Origin: a virus
Reading direction: 5' to 3' (one strand)
Virus record (IMG/VR): IMGVR_UViG_3300034374_009468
Span: 1-59,960 of that record
DNA: 59,960 nucleotides
The notes under the pieces are model-generated. The model ran no database searches and had not been told where the DNA came from. It saw only the letters and a list, made by a program, of their open reading frames with translations. This document shows positions 47,001-54,029 of this stretch, in pieces. The position numbers were made by a program, and so were the translations under genes. Position 1 is the first letter of the stretch; each line of letters begins with the position of its first letter.

Positions 47001-50000
47001 TTATTTTCTAATTTTTCTACAGCTTTTTTAGCATCTTCTAAAGAACTAAAAATTGCTCCATTTTTATTAAATATTGTTGAATCACTTAATAATTGATCAC
47101 TTAACTCTAAACCTGTTTTTGTTATTATTTTGTAATTAGTAATATATCCTCCATTAACAAAAGTTTTTAAAATTCTAACTATATAATTATCACTTTTATG
47201 TTTAATCAGCACTTTTAAAACATCAGCTTCTTCATAACTTACTTCAGGAGTATCTAAATAAAGTAATATATTAGTATTGTTTTCTTTATTCTTATTTAAT
47301 ATATCAGGATCTTCTTTAGTAGTATCAAATGAAAGCCAATCTTTTAATCCTATATCTTTTATAAAATTATCTTGTATAACACTTTTATCAGTTTTGTTTT
47401 TAGATAAAGTTTCCTTCCATTTAGTTTTTAAAAATTTATAGGTATCTATTATGTTTAAAGCTAAATCTGTTTTTTGCCATTCACTTAAAGTTTGTGTATT
47501 TTGTTCTGCTTTAGAGGCAATATTCATACTTTCTTTATAAACTCTATATAAAGTTTCTTTTAAAACAGGATGGTAAGTATCACTTAATTTATCAAGTTGT
47601 ATATCAAAATCATAATCCAATATTTCATCATCACCTTCTTCTTTTTGTGTTACTTTTTTATTTCTAGTCGGAGGTTTTGCTGCATCATCAGTTTCTTCTT
47701 CTTGGTTAGCTTCTTCTTGGGTAGCTTCTTCGCTTATACCATTATATACATCTATTAAGTTTTGTATCTTTTTATATACAGGTCCAGAATCTTTAGTAAC
47801 CGTTCCATCTTTGTGATAAAAAGTTTTTAAAATTCTTGTATCATTAAAAAATAAAAATCCTTCTACTTCATTAGCATCTGGATATACACCTAAATCAGCT
47901 AATCCGTTTAATAGATTATTTTTTTCTATTGTTCCTATATATTTTTTTATTCTGGCTTCTACATTTTCTTTATTCTTTTCAAATAAAGATTTATAAATTG
48001 CAGTTTGTCTTTCTAATACTCTATCAAAGTTTTCAGGTACAGCTAAATATTGCAAAGCTCTATTATTTGCTTTTGCTCTTTCACTTAAAGCTCTATGGTC
48101 AGTTATCTTTTTTAATACTTCTTTAATTCTATTAACATCTACAAAATCTCCTCTTGTATCAGCTAAAAACTGTATGTATTCTTTTAAAGGTTCTAGTATT
48201 CTTTTGACTTTACGTTTATCAAAAGAACCATCTTGTTTAAGGTTATCTTTTAAATTTAATACTTCAGATACTTTTTTTAATTTTTCAATCTTTGTTTGTT
48301 TCTCTTGCTTTAATTTTTTACCTTCTTCTGAATCATCTAAATTTTCAATTTCTATTTTAAGTAAGTTTATTTCACTTTTAATACTATTTTCATCCAGTAA
48401 TACTGTTAAATCATTAGCTTGTATTTTTTTTAGAATTGGGTCTGATGCTAACTCATTATAAATTTTATCTGCTCTTTCTAAAGCTCTATTAAAACTATCT
48501 TGAGTAAACATCTGCAAATATCTAATATGTTCAAAAGATGCATATTTAGTTAATTCGTTTTTATACTCTTCTGTATTTTTATCATATTTATTAGGATCAT
48601 ATGGATTTACTAAAGCGTCTTTATTTTCATTATAAGCTTTTTCTGCTTTATCTATTAGATTAATTAAATCATTAGCTCTTTCTCTTAATTTACCTTGTTT
48701 AATTTCCTCTTTAAAAGTAGGGAAAGCCTCATTTAATTCTTCATCTGTAAGATTTAAAAAATCTTGCAACTCTGTTCTGAATAAATCTACGCTCCCACTT
48801 TCCATTAAACCATATATATGATGAAATTTTGCAAAGTCTTTAGCGTCTATAAACTTAAACATATCTCCATCATAAGAAGCTTCATTCATTTCACTATTAA
48901 CTTCATTTTGAATTAAGAAGTTATTTATATGTTTATCTAAATAGGCAACAGGATCATCTATGAACTCGTTATAATTTTTGTTTCTTTCTTCTACAATCTT
49001 TTTTACTTCCGCTTCTCTTCTTTCTTGGTATTCTTTATAAGCTTCTTTATCAAAAATTCTATTTTTTAAATCTGGTAAAACTTCAAATATTAATTTCTGA
49101 GGTCCTTTAGCTAAACCACCCATTAGAAATCCAGATAAAAATGTTTCTATACCTTGACCTGATGCTTGAGAACCTATAGCTTCATTTATACTAGCTTTGT
49201 ATAAGTCTGCACCACCTCCTAAAGGATTTTCTTGTAGCTTTGAAAAATAATACTTTGTACCATGAGATATAGCTTCTTGACCTAATTCTTGAACACCTTC
49301 TGCTAAATTTGCTGCAAAATATCTTAAAGAAGAATTAATAGTAGCATAACCAATACCTTTAGCACCAGCTGCTTTAAGTTTATTTATTCTACCTTTAACA
49401 CCTTTACCTGCATCGCTATATATATCTCTTAATAATTTACCATCAGGTCCTACTATATTGCTTTGTCTAATGGCTCTACCTGCAGTACCACTTATACTAT
49501 TATTTAAATTTCTAGTAAGTGTTTTATTAAAACCTTTAAATGCTGTATCTAATACTAATTTATTTGACATATAGATCAAACCAAAATTCATCATAGTTGT
49601 AGCAAAAGCTGCTTTGTTTGCATTTTCTCCAACTAAAGCTAAGTTTGGTTCTAAACCTTGTAATTTTTTTTGTTCTTCTATCGCTATACCATTAGCTATT
49701 TGTTGTTGTAGTACAAAACCAGATTCTAATTTAGATTCAGACATTGCATAGTTTATAGCTCTTACTTCTCTATAAAAACCACCAAACATTGTTGACATTT
49801 TTGCAATACCAGATAAACTTTTACCAGCTGTTTTAGCTGTTTGTAATTTTTTTACGGCAGCCATTGTTTCTGGTAAAAACAAAGTGCCTAATACACCCCA
49901 TTCACCACTCTTAGTAGCTTGCCAAAAGGTTCTTGCATTATCAGTTTTATTAAGTGTTTGTGATAATTGTCTAGTTGCTTTAGCCATTCTACCTAATACA

Positions 50001-50827
50001 AAGGTATTACCTATAGATTTACCAACTGCTCTTACAACTTTTGTCGCATTAAGACCTGTTCTTGCAGCAGCTGCAGGTGCAGCAGTAAAACCTGTAGCTG
50101 CAGTAATTGCTGCAAGTGCTAATTCTTCAACAGCTACAGATAATATAATACCATAAGTATATCCAAAATTTAAAAACAAATTGCTTGCAAATCCTGTAAT
50201 CCCTCCACGACTTGACATACCTATCCCCATAGCTTTTTCAAATTCATCTGATGTTTTTACATCAGGCATAGTATAAGGATCGTTATCAAACATATCACCA
50301 AAAGATCTATAGTTACCTCTAATAGCACTACCTGCTAATTTATAAAACTGGGTAAGCATTCTTACAGTATCAGAAAAAACTGTAGAGTTATCATTATAAT
50401 ATTCTTCATTATTAGCATAAGGGTGAAATCCTAATTTTGAAAAATTTCTATGGCTGTAAAATCTATCAAACTGAGTCTTTTTTGCTGAAAATACAAGAGG
50501 GTCTGCTATAGAAACTTGATCTGATTTTGGAATAGGGGCACTAAATATGCGGTCAAAATTATTTTTATACGGATCATCGCTTAGATTTGTATCATTATTT
50601 TCACTTGGATATACTGATTTTATATCATCTGTAAATGGAACTGTATATTGTTCTATAATTGGTTGATAATGATCTAACAACTTTACATACTCTGGATCTA
50701 AACCTGGTGTAAAGTCAGGTATATCTGGAGAATCGTACCAAGCTTGTGGCGGATTAAAATCTATTTGTTCTGCACTAGGTAATGCATTATTTATATTTTC
50801 AAATTGAGGGTTTCTTTGATTTTCCAT
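32078..50827 (-). CDS. giant polyvalent virion protein with crAss-type RNA polymerase
   Basis: A 6,249-residue uninterrupted ORF, near 700 kDa. Order by motif: N-terminal Ala/Gly-rich hydrophobic stretch (about 220-270); long helical regions; ART-like domain beginning 'VFHHTKVKPEDF' near 1560; zincin HEAFH at 2403-2407 with later 'YYEEYLADQFELF'; nucleotidyltransferase-like 'LHDLDGVI' near 3735; second zincin HEYAH at 3951-3955; SLOG-like 'YAGIGSRSTD' from 4073; macro-like 'VFVFGSNPIG' from about 4265; then the polymerase, with DFDID at 5118-5122, the metal-binding loop of crAss double-psi barrel RNA polymerases. This is the protein known to be packaged and to transcribe early genes. Downstream, ATGA coupling to the 1,878-residue protein. 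Confidence 0.9.
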   Translation of the reverse strand: MENQRNPQFENINNALPSAEQIDFNPPQAWYDSPDIPDFTPGLDPEYVKLLDHYQPIIEQYTVPFTDDIKSVYPSENNDTNLSDDPYKNNFDRIFSAPIPKSDQVSIADPLVFSAKKTQFDRFYSHRNFSKLGFHPYANNEEYYNDNSTVFSDTVRMLTQFYKLAGSAIRGNYRSFGDMFDNDPYTMPDVKTSDEFEKAMGIGMSSRGGITGFASNLFLNFGYTYGIILSVAVEELALAAITAATGFTAAPAAAARTGLNATKVVRAVGKSIGNTFVLGRMAKATRQLSQTLNKTDNARTFWQATKSGEWGVLGTLFLPETMAAVKKLQTAKTAGKSLSGIAKMSTMFGGFYREVRAINYAMSESKLESGFVLQQQIANGIAIEEQKKLQGLEPNLALVGENANKAAFATTMMNFGLIYMSNKLVLDTAFKGFNKTLTRNLNNSISGTAGRAIRQSNIVGPDGKLLRDIYSDAGKGVKGRINKLKAAGAKGIGYATINSSLRYFAANLAEGVQELGQEAISHGTKYYFSKLQENPLGGGADLYKASINEAIGSQASGQGIETFLSGFLMGGLAKGPQKLIFEVLPDLKNRIFDKEAYKEYQERREAEVKKIVEERNKNYNEFIDDPVAYLDKHINNFLIQNEVNSEMNEASYDGDMFKFIDAKDFAKFHHIYGLMESGSVDLFRTELQDFLNLTDEELNEAFPTFKEEIKQGKLRERANDLINLIDKAEKAYNENKDALVNPYDPNKYDKNTEEYKNELTKYASFEHIRYLQMFTQDSFNRALERADKIYNELASDPILKKIQANDLTVLLDENSIKSEINLLKIEIENLDDSEEGKKLKQEKQTKIEKLKKVSEVLNLKDNLKQDGSFDKRKVKRILEPLKEYIQFLADTRGDFVDVNRIKEVLKKITDHRALSERAKANNRALQYLAVPENFDRVLERQTAIYKSLFEKNKENVEARIKKYIGTIEKNNLLNGLADLGVYPDANEVEGFLFFNDTRILKTFYHKDGTVTKDSGPVYKKIQNLIDVYNGISEEATQEEANQEEETDDAAKPPTRNKKVTQKEEGDDEILDYDFDIQLDKLSDTYHPVLKETLYRVYKESMNIASKAEQNTQTLSEWQKTDLALNIIDTYKFLKTKWKETLSKNKTDKSVIQDNFIKDIGLKDWLSFDTTKEDPDILNKNKENNTNILLYLDTPEVSYEEADVLKVLIKHKSDNYIVRILKTFVNGGYITNYKIITKTGLELSDQLLSDSTIFNKNGAIFSSLEDAKKAVEKLENKYHSNDLPVDFQYGGVTLFQGAYIFSGEEKFQVLSTPEKIKVTNTLEIVSEDGTIITINSPEEFKKNYSIDKLTPTIKSDKVSRIRINDPIRYIPYENEGEDRASAIQRLDYIFSNLTPEQRKGLELVVSDNPKSGTVTEREFTFTDKEPNSQLSRVSDKYSIGIRISDLELRNQIDRDLKKAGLNVSDSSEGIIAYLPNKNFIIYDNEGNVIDPRNIDLFTARNIFYKYNEEIDNADLEKIKENFAIQANLIRLVESKKSLSSLRNQKADIEKRRQEELDKVKPVFHHTKVKPEDFNFESFQKEKGQQISQFGNGLNVASVTNSFFVNRYGQPIEGEINDSDFVVIDANMTEAELYDYLISLGYKINTPQNPSGKYTAKTAKEEYNGTDQAKDAPYVFHLFNDFQQSNPEVKGVKVINHIISNTNAAPFYVIYDAKSFYGEGSLKKQINAKYDAELAALEDTTKETKTEGPLIITPEELENAGFYFNMTNRFKENERESISPNALYYNTIDGKNIVIYDNRKQFTVNEKGERVFTRRDKTLSTIKFENGVNPASRHREIKDELGEKLYKTARNKGAYVLVVKNQGGEYTLVELKPSKLDRDEFVSFVDALIKQSEKTVNENLIEDTKKTAEKQDLRNLAYNVKFNDEQIDSKIYIISKPNTIISLELDPRGRIEIQFLKYDNKTKKYEKQLKNKYNQNSAERIGFNEIIEAQEKIKDGEDKYNVYFDMFQEHFNNVNKRLKELGINVNITVDDIRKNISNEATVEEILNNTETNHSREVRKEYQITISQNDVDIQATKDIPLIVEAEKKKRDLIEKEKPEVKIDEKISEEEVEDLDELLGNSAEKIININNEIINILNEGAILTDIELAFYDNKRKIIEQFFYEKFEDVPGFSKEYVDKLSKEVDLISEQYREEKEILKSYVQRIENIFDENATENQTNNINDIKNEFYNQIKLIENKYKTEELKKDEDIQETPTIKESGITVNEYLDKDTLSDRISELESIIRKKQEELFEQAVLKGDRSIVDNDEELNNLKRDLNVLMSQITGNKILKGVVLDEIDVENINVFLDWAAKNLPDYIDIKDLAVLGNNMKSGGVRVGAFALALSDIAGGMRVKGTLYTGAETPFRYHEAFHAVFRLLLTDEQQNKYLRLAAKEVRAKLRKEGISFEKALNDFKNLTSEYQDLSRSDLVKLYYEEYLADQFELFKQSPKSTKTDPANKSFFARLIEWIKAFFSRFTKNELRRLYENIDSGKFKSSTPVINRFTLAAEQGITVEANAIMIPYEVIDAKRNLYKTLDTDAANAMIRSIAATYLQREEAFRISKANYRDDDFEEKTRNEILDEVIKDYKELYDFTKPFNKELSFELKLILNDFYAAFVRFDDEIKKAVTTYLSLVDVKIDDSIYVYEEQEDDEGLRTVNDWDKDASNYGGWNSISSMLRKFIMTTTVEESDMFNHEELKEGERLIVPVDFAYAYNGILKATANTTNPTEILNKLLLFGEHNPHTRAVVNRIFNRLGIAEEDITNGDWSSKTKDPFFLNALLSGLENFRVDYLFIHRNNDGEIYIYSASQRDDANAQIDTWGQAYINIYKKYNDKVKDVDGVLLKDKAKEFLEDFEAYISGNSIESISDIELAEIAKELREDLMKYTGIILSSQYIAYMILQNIEIKTQKQATLLEAYTNVESLTSTNIQYMKTAIDNDISIFSTGDLGSGRILKKISMANAEFDETIGASVFKNPNGDLVYAHQKSSFHLKTMLLLNNEDKLNELKKDEFLTRNWLLNNEAFYELARNKGLHITRVSGFKQGRISQTEDGIEESGGVGKTYGDLTPREFLNVIINSYPGLFNKYTGKLSNTVIVENENNEKEEVALAPVLIRVLEASNTGDLTYLPVIKTVEYNKEGMPVLTEKALQGFINNIISEFERIKKNVNPNTRDQRDIENYNKGKKRAQVFGKNRYILTPVKEKKNVITKESNLKTSEKQLINLIRGDQRILIYDNKTASKVLKYTTAKEERDVIISSADKKSKTKPLETKIVGLGRVAIVKPSTFLYYVNLFGNSVVTEENKEKLTGSTVYEIKFGNITRYTHSKAIADFLQGNPMYVYMTKDEYAKQEQDIVTDLQESNITDENYETYQKIIEILKKVYPNIELNILEKPEFFKAGKNVYNQLFSDTRRSKFDRQLADKLITFIEGLNIKVVENDNDLLDSLKFKTGTPLAAFDTLQKYLSLSSKITNKELTLQTANIIYTFLGKKSVIGVELWKSINNWEGYKKIYDKYHTYNDDELISENIEYSKEGFNPFAHKQAIIHFIAEMLEFGHENNYIGEKRINPDLTKDYFEAKGFKNKYAENPLVRAFNKLLNWINQNILGVSAVNEYNSEELKNLVLDIVDDVYKQDYTKFLRSYKKDKNGNIVNEKGEVFEQKFYQETLNKDPFAKAILEKLFENPFINYKLSGSQVIRRYGTLYRSVNEDLHDLDGVISLETFRQEPTAVPFYTWLSTRGMELSAKRDNKTFMKEVTPLLERMTWYQNVKQMFPDFVLDVVFIGKDHKNAESLTITGHVTHPTEIDPETGLNKQYVLDFFLRTNEGNYPEVFDNYYKDWKQIFEAKINMGRAKDIADLIYFEPFLEDKYKFTNKGFRYFSFAEDNAPQTFNQKNEGRIIGQAIIEDVDSMKGKILIDLVNQRIDTIPHEYAHFFIAKFRNSAIVKEAIKKWGSEEALVQSIGEQAVKQEGEAWGWWKSFVEWIKKQFSKLSDLDKQELTNILTDAFLTGTDISEYEKLFADSKYKPEPPKKNQPIFNSLPGRSSTPTMTYAGIGSRSTDPKVKDTMTKVAKYLEELGYTLNTGVTFKGKEEGADAAFSRGAKKKNLFSPENQGNREKEQDIAKEIHPSPKNLKPGALKLMARNTNQVFGDNLDTPVDFVIFWAKETDNPLRPKGGTGQAVEMARRKGIPTINMDSPNWRKELTSILKDNKLRKAQKQNSNQTYPIKEGVTEQYYEGNITPEPNTVFVFGSNPIGVNGNPSRGTGGAALVASTQFGVKQGEKMDNKLSDSGNAYGLTTVTEPGKKKSVTPAQITANVKQMYETARANPDKTFKVAYRHVGSKKSLNGYSGDELIDMFNEAGTIPSNVIFSKEWFDTGKLNLPQTEEYVSFEDYAGIDQDVEDTQETEIASDPKMLKDWATEIENIIAENNDLSFEEAIEQLGGMEEFKAFLINRLEKEFEKFLNEMSQISADTLLGSYIKEGLKNADGKKTSQVDLSNSLLNLTDDFTYNLKQIFFNDWLNTSALNQILLGDRALILKDSTDEIKRAKGSNAAGDTAATAAIAEEFGIMHETKHISMFGFQDPENTKSYGEGSNVQIADGQTYGTIKAFKHFWFGLGKTTPKQLRLLQRIENGEEIPYEELLESAEGGQSYAKMQAMMNSKKFVYDDGKIYLKTSIFFLTKEYTSYEEDGIWKPKPNKIALHNLRVSMEKFEEREWAEGRGTLALAAPASALKKLKMNIQTFEDATSGREYSTDNRMDMDAEYMRLQTINPSNKIEITDPNQVRTIITSEQNPDTEVIINGKTFTIAQIRNVYNEALTNRDRLNYTNKRNLIFRFDLEKANELLDKSKKANSLLPELYSFLMYAAAGLEASNATSNIIEMFSVDENGQQKYNLNNPQTVLKFEQLFLSFFTKGVMASKIPGVSAALVSDMGVRVYRKVYSVDKNGMPDEQEIIREDVFHRMYDANAIEYNIDNGPIAGDDKNLSGLAEAVKKGPVIIIDRLRDNMKEYVKVEKDKYKYTGQRYSEMIMAPHEINMAKMFARTNQKMPDFLSKMFTVRIPSQDKHSFMNVKWVDFMPGYYGSSVVVARELIEISGADFDIDKLYMHMKAYFYENGQFYEYGNVNDNKEGYEHYIKSVSKNVKKQGSVYGAAVDKFNKKNPSGLTNNVLKYIDDKNISENVAKAIIQLGLPLTYEDYVSYKNKYDEEPYTEAINNKILDYKFALLGNEHITNTKGRDVAIQHEPADTKPLTDLLDELSKTIPYFENLNSEEDVDIDNLMNKMKAFEANKAGANSIGAAVLPNLYLSLLKEYKISLPVIRDEQSGELLTKNLVFDEILYEDFDGEYAGDDGKGVPYRKQYLISALITAMTDNAKLRLSAKLGLNKDALAVVANMVALGVPLKTSILLINNPLIQQLYFKAINKETPTDPGIKKLTEIELGSLPGLFDKAKGKKEIPLLISVNDELLEYLITNEVNSEKLEEMDPYLISATYSVLEQFYTALQIKNYTGHLGSVLNHTKGPGKRYTDVLRKEKDAEALGLNLTNSEYKKYFDSRIRKGEVVINIRPILKNTWQGNLHNIFVEIKDKLLPRVFLTRTEVFMNMYNKFIRNIDLRQVSDEELEKFRLDLLSYITIKAYMQNLELSGSSMIGSLSNSILYPQLEGKKVTDLVSSLRERDPNNFFLKYFVIASEAQDENNNYGINVAMANTFVKLNDSAKIKIQSDLVKLYTNPYTRDSVIELIHYIMVKDGMSYNYGSLLDAVTPFIYERYLEQIDGIETAFLNPTETNMLNTFGTDEESLFQDFIIGYLKSNKLRFKLKNFRAGLVTIKSDINSVREFTLKDVQENPDTLFIYADKNLISKFGIMKNALRIPYKNKDGKLVTDDQLSQFKESFYSFISGKSKKEFKNYKKIVYLDNLIPEYKKIKEKSPKIAQAMSDILKQVKIDLDTNLGSKYIYIRDSISNSKLIIDLYPEKNTEVGSIKGYGSERKGLKLKGEKLKDKNKRINKSLIKSNIRNNNLEFVTYGNKTIGEVFEMEIPYVLKVGDSITESYRHFRLVSYSTSKTANDVNEDFITANYAEYEEFQPEGAFSQWAGGFMFGERISGKEIKAFIESKNGKEYLDPNEPDFNIDDIESMIDSIPQEIIDQKAQTISGKTPEEGDDINFDDIDIDVEAPSDVFIKTLKAKNKIKGFLNDLTPEQIKKLNKTAEDLFQEFNNTSVTIEEFIENLKNCYI

Positions 50828-50831
50828 ATTG

Positions 50832-53800
50832 CTATTTTTTTACCGCGTTACTATTATCTTTTTCTTTTACTATATTAGCGTTTCTTATATTATAAATCTC
50901 TTGTTCCAATTGTTCTACCCAAGGATCTATAGTGGTTCTAATATCATAACCTTTAAAATCTTTTGATCCTACATATTCTTGAATTATATAATTACCTGTT
51001 TCAGGATCATAAATTTGATAATTAACTTTACTATGAAATAATGTAGGATTTGCTAAATCTTGTTTTACTTGCAAAGAACCTGCGTTTTGTAAAGTAAAAG
51101 TATAAGTGTTATCATTGCCATAAATTATATCAGTCATTACTTTTGAATAATTAAATTCACCTGATTTTCTAGGATTTATATCATTCATTTGATCAAAAGC
51201 AAATGTAATATATTCATATTTATTTATCTCACTTTCAGATGTTCCTGTAGGTAATTGTTTTTTCAACCAATCTTTATTCATTCTTATAACATACCCTGCT
51301 TTAGTTTGATCTAGTTGTTCAGCACCACCATATACAGGATTATATATTATTTCACCATTAGGTTCAGTATCTGAAGGTGTTTTACCAGTACCTGACAATT
51401 GTTGACTTTCTATATCTACTAACCAGTTACGCAATATATTAAAAGCTTTCTCATCACTTACTTTAGTAAATTCATCTTCATCTCCAGTACCTAATATACC
51501 TGGTTGTACAGTCATATTAGCTTGAGGTGTTATTTGCAATTGATTCCATAAAGTAGAAATAGTAGATCTAGCTGTTTGATTTAAACTTCTAGGATTAACT
51601 GGTATATTATAACTAGGATTTAAAAATCCAGTGCCTTCTTCATTTTGAGGTCTTGCTTGTGTACCTTTATAAAATGCATTTAAATCAAATATAGGAAATA
51701 TTTCTCCTGTTCCTTGATCACCTTGATCTGATGCAGGTAGTTCTGTTTGAGATTGAACTAAAGCTGTATATAACTGATCATATAAAAAACTTGCATCTTC
51801 TGTAGCACTGACTCTTCTAAAATTACCTATTCTTCCGCTACTTTGTTTAGAAGATAGTCTATAATTATGAATTTTATTCCCAGTATGATCTATAGTACCT
51901 TCCAATCCAGCACTAAAATTAGGTCTGATGTAGGTATTTAAAACACCAGCTTCAGCTAATTCTAGATATTGATCTATAAATTTCTGCTTAGAAACTACAG
52001 ACCCATCACGTTTTAAAAATTTTAATTTTCCTCTTTTATTTCCGTTTTCATCTGCAACAACTCTCAAACCTTCTCTTAAACTATTATATGTTATTTCTAT
52101 TCCGTTTAATTTAAAGAAACTATTTAATGTAGTTCTATTAGCACTTGATGTAAATTCATTTTCACCATTAATTTTAATCCTGTTTACAATACCATTACCA
52201 TATGCCTCAGCTAATCTATCGATACCTTCATAGTATTGTTTATTTTGGTTTTCATAAGCTTTAGAAAGTCTGTCAATATTTGTAAAATCTGAACTTATAG
52301 CAAAGTCAGGATCATACAAATTATTTGGTTCACCTTTCCTGTTGGTTTTACTAGTAAAATCACCTATTATACTATCTATTACATAGGCGTATCCATATAA
52401 AGTCCATTCATCCATATCAGAAATAGCATTATAAAAAGACTTTTCATTTTTATTATTTGAACTACCTATACCTGTTATACCTTTCTCTTTAACCAAATCT
52501 TTATATGCACTACTCTTTAAAAAAGCTTGTTTTATTTTTTCATTGGATAAAGCTGTTAATATAAAATTTTTACCTGCTGGTAATACATCCCTAGTATATT
52601 TCTCGTCTATTTGTTGTTGATTATAACTTAATACATCCTTGTCTATAATAGATATAGTACCAGGTGCACCATAAGAAGGTTTTGCTGGTTGTAGCAAAGG
52701 TTGAGGTGCATATGCTAAATCTAAATCTTTTTTATATTTTTCTAGTTCTTTATCAAGTTCATTTTTTTCTCTAGCTAGTTTTATATCATTTAATGTTGTA
52801 TAATCATCTAAATTTTTTGCATACTCAAATTCTCTGTTTCTTTTAAATTCAGGATTTTCCATAATTATTTTATAAGACTCATTTTGCTTACCATAAGTTA
52901 TAGCTGCAGCAATCATATCATTTTTCATATTATACTGCATGGATAAATTATAAGCCTTATTTAATAAGTCGGCAGTGCTTTGAGTATTTACTTGTCTGTT
53001 AGCTTCTCTTTGTGCTTGATTAACTGTATTCATTTCTTCAATCTTAGCCAATCTCGCTTCATGTATTCTACGCATTTCTTTTTCATGGTCAGAACCAGGT
53101 ACAATACCGTATTTTTCTCTAAACTCTTCCCAACCTTGTTGACTAAGAGTATATTCTTTTACCTCTTCTTCTACTTTTTCTTTTTTCTGATTTATTAATG
53201 CTGTATATTGACTTATCTGTTGCTGAGCCCAAGCTTGTTCAGCAGCTTCCTTACTTTGAAATTTTCCAGACTGAATACCTTCTTCTGCAAAATCTCTTTG
53301 CTCTACATAACTTTTAGTGTGATAAGCTTGTTGTACTCTAGGATCATCCATTAAAGATCTTTGTACAAGTTCTAAAGCTTGTTGTGTAACAAGATTGCCA
53401 TTCTTTTGTCTTACTACCCACTGTCCACCAGGAGTAATAAAATCTTTCTCTACTTCTATCCCTGATTCTTTTAACAGTTCTAAAGACATTTGATATAAGT
53501 CTGCATCAGGAACATATCTTGGTAATTGAGCAGTTAAAGCTTTATCTGGATCGGATTCTATAAAATCTTTCATTTTATAATCCATAGCTTTAATACCTGT
53601 ATCCCAATACATATCTCTTCTTTTTTGATCAGGATCATTTAATAACCTATTAGCATGACTTTTTTCTTGTTGATATACTTTAGTCATAACCATATCTTTT
53701 ACTATTATATCTGTTTCAAAGAATGGTTTAAATACAGATTTAGCTGCATCAACATTTTGTACTAAGGATAGGTCCATACCTGATATCTTTTCTAATTTAT

Positions 53801-54017
53801 CAGATAAACCTTGAGTGAACTGCTCTCGCATTTCTTGAGTGTCTTTCCTAGATAAAGGAGCATAAACAATCTTACTATATAGATTATTTAATTGCTTATA
53901 ATTTGTATTATATCTAGTAGTCTTTGTATCTAAAACTGCGGATAAAAACTTATAGTCAGGAGTAAAAGGTTTAAACTCTGGCATATAAGATTTAGATCCA
54001 GGAATATACGTAGCCAT
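50832..54017 (-). CDS. large virion cargo protein
   Basis: A 1,061-residue protein just upstream of the RNA polymerase giant (4 bases apart). It begins 'PGSKSYMPEFKPFTPDYKFL' and is mainly helical, with Gln/Lys/Glu-rich coiled-coil stretches between about 230 and 470 ('INQKKEKVEEEVKEYTLSQQ'). The C-terminal third is beta-rich. In crAss-like phages a helical protein of this size at this position is packaged with the RNA polymerase as capsid cargo; I assign it by position and composition. Confidence 0.65.
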   Translation of the reverse strand: MATYIPGSKSYMPEFKPFTPDYKFLSAVLDTKTTRYNTNYKQLNNLYSKIVYAPLSRKDTQEMREQFTQGLSDKLEKISGMDLSLVQNVDAAKSVFKPFFETDIIVKDMVMTKVYQQEKSHANRLLNDPDQKRRDMYWDTGIKAMDYKMKDFIESDPDKALTAQLPRYVPDADLYQMSLELLKESGIEVEKDFITPGGQWVVRQKNGNLVTQQALELVQRSLMDDPRVQQAYHTKSYVEQRDFAEEGIQSGKFQSKEAAEQAWAQQQISQYTALINQKKEKVEEEVKEYTLSQQGWEEFREKYGIVPGSDHEKEMRRIHEARLAKIEEMNTVNQAQREANRQVNTQSTADLLNKAYNLSMQYNMKNDMIAAAITYGKQNESYKIIMENPEFKRNREFEYAKNLDDYTTLNDIKLAREKNELDKELEKYKKDLDLAYAPQPLLQPAKPSYGAPGTISIIDKDVLSYNQQQIDEKYTRDVLPAGKNFILTALSNEKIKQAFLKSSAYKDLVKEKGITGIGSSNNKNEKSFYNAISDMDEWTLYGYAYVIDSIIGDFTSKTNRKGEPNNLYDPDFAISSDFTNIDRLSKAYENQNKQYYEGIDRLAEAYGNGIVNRIKINGENEFTSSANRTTLNSFFKLNGIEITYNSLREGLRVVADENGNKRGKLKFLKRDGSVVSKQKFIDQYLELAEAGVLNTYIRPNFSAGLEGTIDHTGNKIHNYRLSSKQSSGRIGNFRRVSATEDASFLYDQLYTALVQSQTELPASDQGDQGTGEIFPIFDLNAFYKGTQARPQNEEGTGFLNPSYNIPVNPRSLNQTARSTISTLWNQLQITPQANMTVQPGILGTGDEDEFTKVSDEKAFNILRNWLVDIESQQLSGTGKTPSDTEPNGEIIYNPVYGGAEQLDQTKAGYVIRMNKDWLKKQLPTGTSESEINKYEYITFAFDQMNDINPRKSGEFNYSKVMTDIIYGNDNTYTFTLQNAGSLQVKQDLANPTLFHSKVNYQIYDPETGNYIIQEYVGSKDFKGYDIRTTIDPWVEQLEQEIYNIRNANIVKEKDNSNAVKK

Positions 54018-54029
54018 ATTTTTTTATTT

